A stretch of DNA of 9,225 nt from JBFXAN01 sp050184225 (GTDB lineage: Bacteria; Chloroflexota; Dehalococcoidia; CAUJGQ01). The stretch is taken from the NCBI GenBank assembly GCA_050184225.1, contig JBFXAN010000223.1, positions 1 through 9,225 on the forward strand, given 5' to 3'. The first letter of the stretch is position 1. Every line of letters starts with the position of its first letter. Below, in pieces: positions 6,550 to 9,225 of the stretch. The position numbers and the translations under genes were made by a program. A model generated the notes under the pieces. That model was given only the letters and a program-made list of their open reading frames with translations. It did not search any database and had not been told where the DNA came from.

Positions 6550-7034
6550 CGCCGCCGTCCTCCGGCCAGCCCGGCCATCCGGCGATGGGCGACGTGGCAG
6601 AGCGCGATCGCGAGCGCGTCGGATGCGTCGGCCGGTGTGGGCGCGGTCTTGAGGCCGAACTGGAGGCGCACCATCTCACCCACCTGATCCTTCGAGCCGC
6701 GGCCGTAGCCGGTCACGGCCTGCTTCACCGCCGCCGGAGTATACTCGGACACCGCGACGTGATGATGGGCGGCGGCCAGGATCGCGGCGGCGCGTGCCTC
6801 GCCAATGGCGAACGCCGAGCGGGTGTTGAGCGCGACGAAGGGTTGCTCGATGGCCATCTCCTGCACGGGGTGGGCCGCGAGCAGATCCGTCAGACCGGCA
6901 TAGATCTGGGCGAGCCGTGCCGGCGTTTCACCCTTTAGACGGAGCACTCCCGCATCGATCAGGGCGACATCCGCGCCGGTCACGCGAACGAGGCCGTACC
7001 CGGTGATGCGCAGACCGGGGTCGACGCCGATCAT
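6546..7034 (-). CDS. ruvC: Holliday junction resolvase RuvC
   Basis: RuvC is the endonuclease that cuts Holliday junctions after RuvAB branch migration. The 162-residue product shows the four catalytic acids: Asp5 in GVDPGLRITGYG, Glu63 in AIEQPF, and Asp136 and Asp139 in ADASDALAIALCH. The conserved KQAVTGYGRGSKDQV segment (104-118) is also there. I chose the ATG at 7032-7034 because MIGVDPGL matches the family start. A GTG just before it (7035-7037) is equally possible. Neither has a good ribosome binding site nearby; the best one, AGGAG, is over 30 bases upstream, just past the yebC stop. The gene starts 46 bases after yebC and overlaps ruvA, consistent with one yebC-ruvC-ruvA operon. Confidence 0.95.
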   Translation of the reverse strand: MIGVDPGLRITGYGLVRVTGADVALIDAGVLRLKGETPARLAQIYAGLTDLLAAHPVQEMAIEQPFVALNTRSAFAIGEARAAAILAAAHHHVAVSEYTPAAVKQAVTGYGRGSKDQVGEMVRLQFGLKTAPTPADASDALAIALCHVAHRRMAGLAGGRRR

Positions 7035-7080
7035 CACGACCGCCGCGCCGGCGGGATCGGCAGGCTCTCCTGTCTTGCTG

Positions 7081-7830
7081 TCAGGCGCTGACGGCAGCGA
7101 GCACCTCATCCGAGAACTCGGCGTTCGAGTAGACCCGCTGGACATCGTCCAGATCTTCCAGTTTCTCCAGCAGCCGGATCACCTGTTCGGCTTCCCGCGC
7201 TTCGACCGCGATCGGTGTCTTGGCGATCATCGACAGTTCCGCGCTGGCGATCTCCAACCCGCTGTCGAGCAGTGACTGGCGAACCGACTCCAGGTCGGCG
7301 GGGGCCGTGAAGACATCGACCGACTCGGTGTCCATGCGGAAGTCGTCCGCGCCCGCTTCGATGGCGGCATCAGCGACCTCCTCCTCGCTCTTGCCATCGG
7401 TGCTGACGGTGATCACGCCGCGACTCTCAAACTGCCAGGCGACCGAGCCGGACTCGCCGAGGTTGCCACCGGCACGGGTGAAGACGGAGCGGATCTCGCC
7501 GACGGTGCGGTTGCGATTGTCGGTCATCGACTCGATCAGGATGGCGACACCGGCGGGACCATACCCCTCATAGGTGATCTCCTGCAGGTCGCCGCCTTCG
7601 CCGGAACCTGACGCCCGCGCAATCGCCCGCTGAATGTTGTCAGCGGGCATGTTGTTGTCCCGCGCGTTCTGGACAGCGAGCCGCAGGCGAAAGTTGCCAT
7701 CCGGGTCAGGTCCACCCTGCTTGGCGGCGAGCGTGATCTCGCGGGCCAGCTTCGTGAAGAGTGCTCCCCGCCGCTGGTCGGCGACTCCCTTCTGTCGTTT
7801 GATCTGCTTCCACTTTGAGTGGCCGGCCAT
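7081..7830 (-). CDS. yebC: YebC/PmpR/TACO1 family protein
   Basis: This encodes a 249-residue protein with the hallmark start MAGHSKWKQIKRQKGVADQ, followed by KLAREITLAAKQGGPDP and NMPADNIQRAI. It also has the central YEGYGPAGVAILIE segment and the RNRTVGEIRSVF stretch. The family was long annotated as a transcription regulator. Later work ties members to translation of proline-rich stretches and, in mitochondria (TACO1), to translation activation; which applies here is not visible. Three domains of alpha/beta fold are expected for this length. The ATG has GGAGG 6 bases upstream. Its place before ruvC and ruvA is a very common bacterial arrangement. The end of repeat A2 lies 44 bases upstream and might carry or disturb its promoter. 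Confidence 0.96.
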   Translation of the reverse strand: MAGHSKWKQIKRQKGVADQRRGALFTKLAREITLAAKQGGPDPDGNFRLRLAVQNARDNNMPADNIQRAIARASGSGEGGDLQEITYEGYGPAGVAILIESMTDNRNRTVGEIRSVFTRAGGNLGESGSVAWQFESRGVITVSTDGKSEEEVADAAIEAGADDFRMDTESVDVFTAPADLESVRQSLLDSGLEIASAELSMIAKTPIAVEAREAEQVIRLLEKLEDLDDVQRVYSNAEFSDEVLAAVSA

Positions 7831-7874
7831 GACTGGCCTCCATTCTTTTTGGACTGTGCATCGCGAGTGTATCA

Positions 7875-8049
7875 GACTACCTAACCCGGTTCGCTACGCT
7901 CACAGCGCCCCCTTCCCTCGCGGGGAAGGGGGAGTCCTGGTCTGCCATGGTGGAACAAGATTCGTCGGTGTTGCCAAACGAGATACTGGTATCGTCGGTT
8001 GATGAGAACTCCCCCTTCCCTGCGAGGGAAGGGGGCCGGGGGGTTAGGT
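7875..8049. repeat. Inverted-repeat element A2 (two hairpin units)
   Basis: This is the second copy of the A element, filling most of the 213 bases between panC and yebC. The left unit starts GACTACCTAACCC at 7875. About 20 bases (7888-7907, GGTTCGCTACGCTCACAGCG) then replace the usual CCCGGC before the hairpin, 7908-7917 pairing with 7923-7932. The right unit is standard: 8011-8021 pairs with 8025-8035, and it ends GGTTAGGT at 8049. The right unit overlaps the panC end and contains its TAA stop. The spacer shares CTGGTCTGCCA with A1 next to the left arm and then differs. It may also end panC transcription. Confidence 0.9.
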
Positions 8050-8877
8050 CAGCATCGTGTTATCAATCAGCCGTGTCCCACCAATCCGCACCGCGAGACT
8101 GACGAGCGCCGGCCGGTCGATGACTTTCAGCTCCGCCAGCGTGTCTGAGTCGGCGATGCTGACGTAGTCGATCGTGGCGGTTGGGGCGGTGCGGATCAGG
8201 CGGCGCATGGCGCGGCGAATCGCCTCGGCCCGGTACTCACCGGCGGCGAAGCGGGTTTCGGCGAGCTTGAGGGCGCGGGAGAGGACGAGGGCGTGCTGAC
8301 GTTCGTCTTCTTCCAGGTAGACGTTGCGGCTGCTGAGGGCGAGCCCATCAGGTTCACGGATGATGGGCATGCCGGCGATTTCGACCGGCAGATTGAGATC
8401 GATCACCATTCGTCGAATGACGCGTAGTTGCTGCGCGTCCTTGCGGCCGAAGAAGGCGATGCTGGGGCCGGTGATCGTAAAGAGCTTGCAGACAACGGTG
8501 GCGACGCCGTTGAAGTGGCCGGGACGTGAGGCGCCTTCAAGTCGAGACGCGATCGGCCCCACGTCGATCGAGGTGGCGAAGCCGGCGGGATACATTTCGG
8601 CAGCATCGGGCATGAACAGGCAGTCGACGCCTTCGGCGGCGAGCAGGGCGCAGTCACGCTCGGGGTCGCGGGGATAGCGGGCGAGGTCTTCACGGGGGCC
8701 AAACTGGAGCGGGTTGACGAAGATCGTGGCGACGGTGAGGTCAGTGCGGGCGCGTGATGCGCGGACGAGACTGAGATGGCCTTCGTGGAGGTATCCCATC
8801 GTTGGGACGAGGCCGACGCAGCCGGTGGTCTGTGATCGCCACGCGCGCATTTCGCCGATGGTGGTGATGATGTTCAA
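8044..8877 (-). CDS. panC: Pantothenate synthetase (pantoate-beta-alanine ligase)
   Basis: PanC joins pantoate and beta-alanine using ATP to form pantothenate, the precursor of coenzyme A. The 277-residue protein shows VPTMGYLHEGHLSLV (24-38) with the HxGH nucleotide-binding motif, VNPLQFG (54-60), RPGHFNGVATVVCKLF (118-133), FGRKDAQQLRVIRR (143-156) and REPDGLALSSRNVYL (174-188). The ending RIGGTRLIDNTMLT is typical. FGRKD has Arg where many relatives have Glu. The start is TTG (8875-8877): it gives the expected N-terminus and has GGAGG exactly 7 bases upstream. That site lies inside an arm of repeat B. The last codon and TAA stop lie in repeat A2. It follows panB on the same strand, so a panBC operon is likely. 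Confidence 0.96.
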   Translation of the reverse strand: MNIITTIGEMRAWRSQTTGCVGLVPTMGYLHEGHLSLVRASRARTDLTVATIFVNPLQFGPREDLARYPRDPERDCALLAAEGVDCLFMPDAAEMYPAGFATSIDVGPIASRLEGASRPGHFNGVATVVCKLFTITGPSIAFFGRKDAQQLRVIRRMVIDLNLPVEIAGMPIIREPDGLALSSRNVYLEEDERQHALVLSRALKLAETRFAAGEYRAEAIRRAMRRLIRTAPTATIDYVSIADSDTLAELKVIDRPALVSLAVRIGGTRLIDNTMLT

Positions 8878-8880
8878 GCT

Positions 8881-9093
8881 GACCCCTCCCCCGGCCCCTC
8901 CCCCCGCTGACGCGCGGAGCGGGGAGCCTGACTCAACCGTGGTTTGCCAGTATTACGGATGTCGGCGGTCTGGCGGGAATACCTAACCCCCCGGCCCCCT
9001 TCCCTCGCAGGGAAGGGGGAGTCCTGGTGAGCGGTGGCTGAGTCAGGCACCCTGCTCCGCGCGTCAGCGGGGGGAGGGGCCGGGGGAGGGGTC
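8881..9093. repeat. Inverted-repeat element B enclosing a single A unit
   Basis: Two 55-base arms, 8881-8935 and 9039-9093, are inverted copies of each other with 53 of 55 positions matching; the first 33 outer positions are identical. Each arm is C-rich on one strand (G-rich on the other) and contains an inner short hairpin, in the left arm CCCCGCT paired with AGCGGGG. Between the arms lies one complete A-type unit (8980-9027; stem 8995-9005 with 9009-9019, loop CGC). The element fills the panB-panC gap. A full fold would give a long cruciform or RNA stem separating the two cistrons. Confidence 0.9.
8883..8892 (-). promoter_or_regulatory. panC ribosome binding site inside repeat B
   Basis: On the minus strand the outer end of the left B arm reads GGGGGAGGGG. 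Its GGAGG core (8885-8889) lies 7 bases before the TTG start of panC, an ideal Shine-Dalgarno distance. This supports TTG as the true start. If the two B arms paired in the mRNA, this site would be buried in a stem. Confidence 0.7.
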
Positions 9094-9152
9094 GTGCCCT
9101 ACCGTCCGCCGTATGGCGTCAGTTCGCGCTGCATGTCTTCGGGCGCCTCCTG

Positions 9153-9225
9153 CTACATGCCGAAGCTTTCCAAGGCGGTTGGGAAGGCGCCGCCCTGGAC
9201 ATCCTGCACGTAGGTGGCAGCTGCT
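9153..9225 (-). CDS. panB: C-terminus of 3-methyl-2-oxobutanoate hydroxymethyltransferase (PanB), partial
   Basis: The last 23 codons of a gene running in from the right edge read AAATYVQDVQGGAFPTALES and then FGM before TAG (9153-9155). The YVxDVxxGxFPxxxES pattern matches the C-terminal helix and tail of PanB, the ketopantoate hydroxymethyltransferase that makes the pantoate precursor. Its position directly upstream of panC on the same strand supports this, since panB-panC pairs are very common. The same frame continues past the TAG for 17 more codons (QEAPEDMQRELTPYGGR) to another TAG at 9099-9101, six bases before repeat B. That stretch looks like normal coding sequence. The true end may therefore be 9099, with the first TAG a mutation, an error or a recent shortening. 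Too little is present to inspect catalytic residues. Confidence 0.75.
   Translation of the reverse strand, partial: AAATYVQDVQGGAFPTALESFGM

Noticed and set aside
7035..7145. Longer N-terminus for RuvC, starting at 7145
   Set aside because: It would overlap yebC and add 37 residues before the conserved IGVDPGL start seen across RuvC proteins.
2226..9155. Genome-wide reassignment of TAG as a sense codon
   Set aside because: The dehydrogenase and ruvA both end properly at TAG, with nothing conserved after it, so two in-frame ambers are better explained by mutation or error.

Overview
The window is high-GC bacterial chromosome. The style of its proteins and repeats suggests a Chloroflexota lineage near Thermomicrobia/Sphaerobacter. 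That placement is an impression, not a result. I see no rRNA, tRNA, CRISPR array, transposase or phage gene.

Layout: (1) 1-542, plus strand: the 3' end of a cyclase-family (kynurenine formamidase-like) hydrolase. (2) 558-608: a strong hairpin between convergent genes. (3) 619-957, minus: a small cupin protein. (4) 961-1122: inverted-repeat element A1. (5) 1205-2194, plus: a complete D-2-hydroxyacid dehydrogenase. (6) 2226-9225: every gene is on the minus strand. In transcription order these are the end of panB, panC, yebC, ruvC, ruvA, a SAM methyltransferase, uvrB, and a VapBC-like toxin-antitoxin pair whose toxin gene has an in-frame amber codon.

Two themes link the minus-strand genes. panB and panC make pantothenate, the precursor of coenzyme A. 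ruvC, ruvA and uvrB serve recombination and nucleotide excision repair, with yebC as their usual companion. ruvB is absent next to ruvA. A GAAC-N4-GTTC palindrome 36 bp upstream of uvrB looks like a LexA (SOS) box, which would fit damage-inducible repair.

The most unusual material is in the repeats. A roughly 50-nt hairpin unit with C-rich/G-rich arms occurs five times: two inverted pairs and one single copy. The single copy lies inside a different 55-bp inverted repeat with 53 of 55 positions matching. These repeats sit directly on gene edges. One supplies the panC stop codon, another the panC Shine-Dalgarno, and a third probably the cupin ribosome binding site. Other points of note are two in-frame TAG codons (vapC and the panB 3' end), each followed by coherent coding sequence, and a roughly 24-residue insertion in UvrB. 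I found no clear candidate for a new multi-gene system; most genes here are housekeeping.
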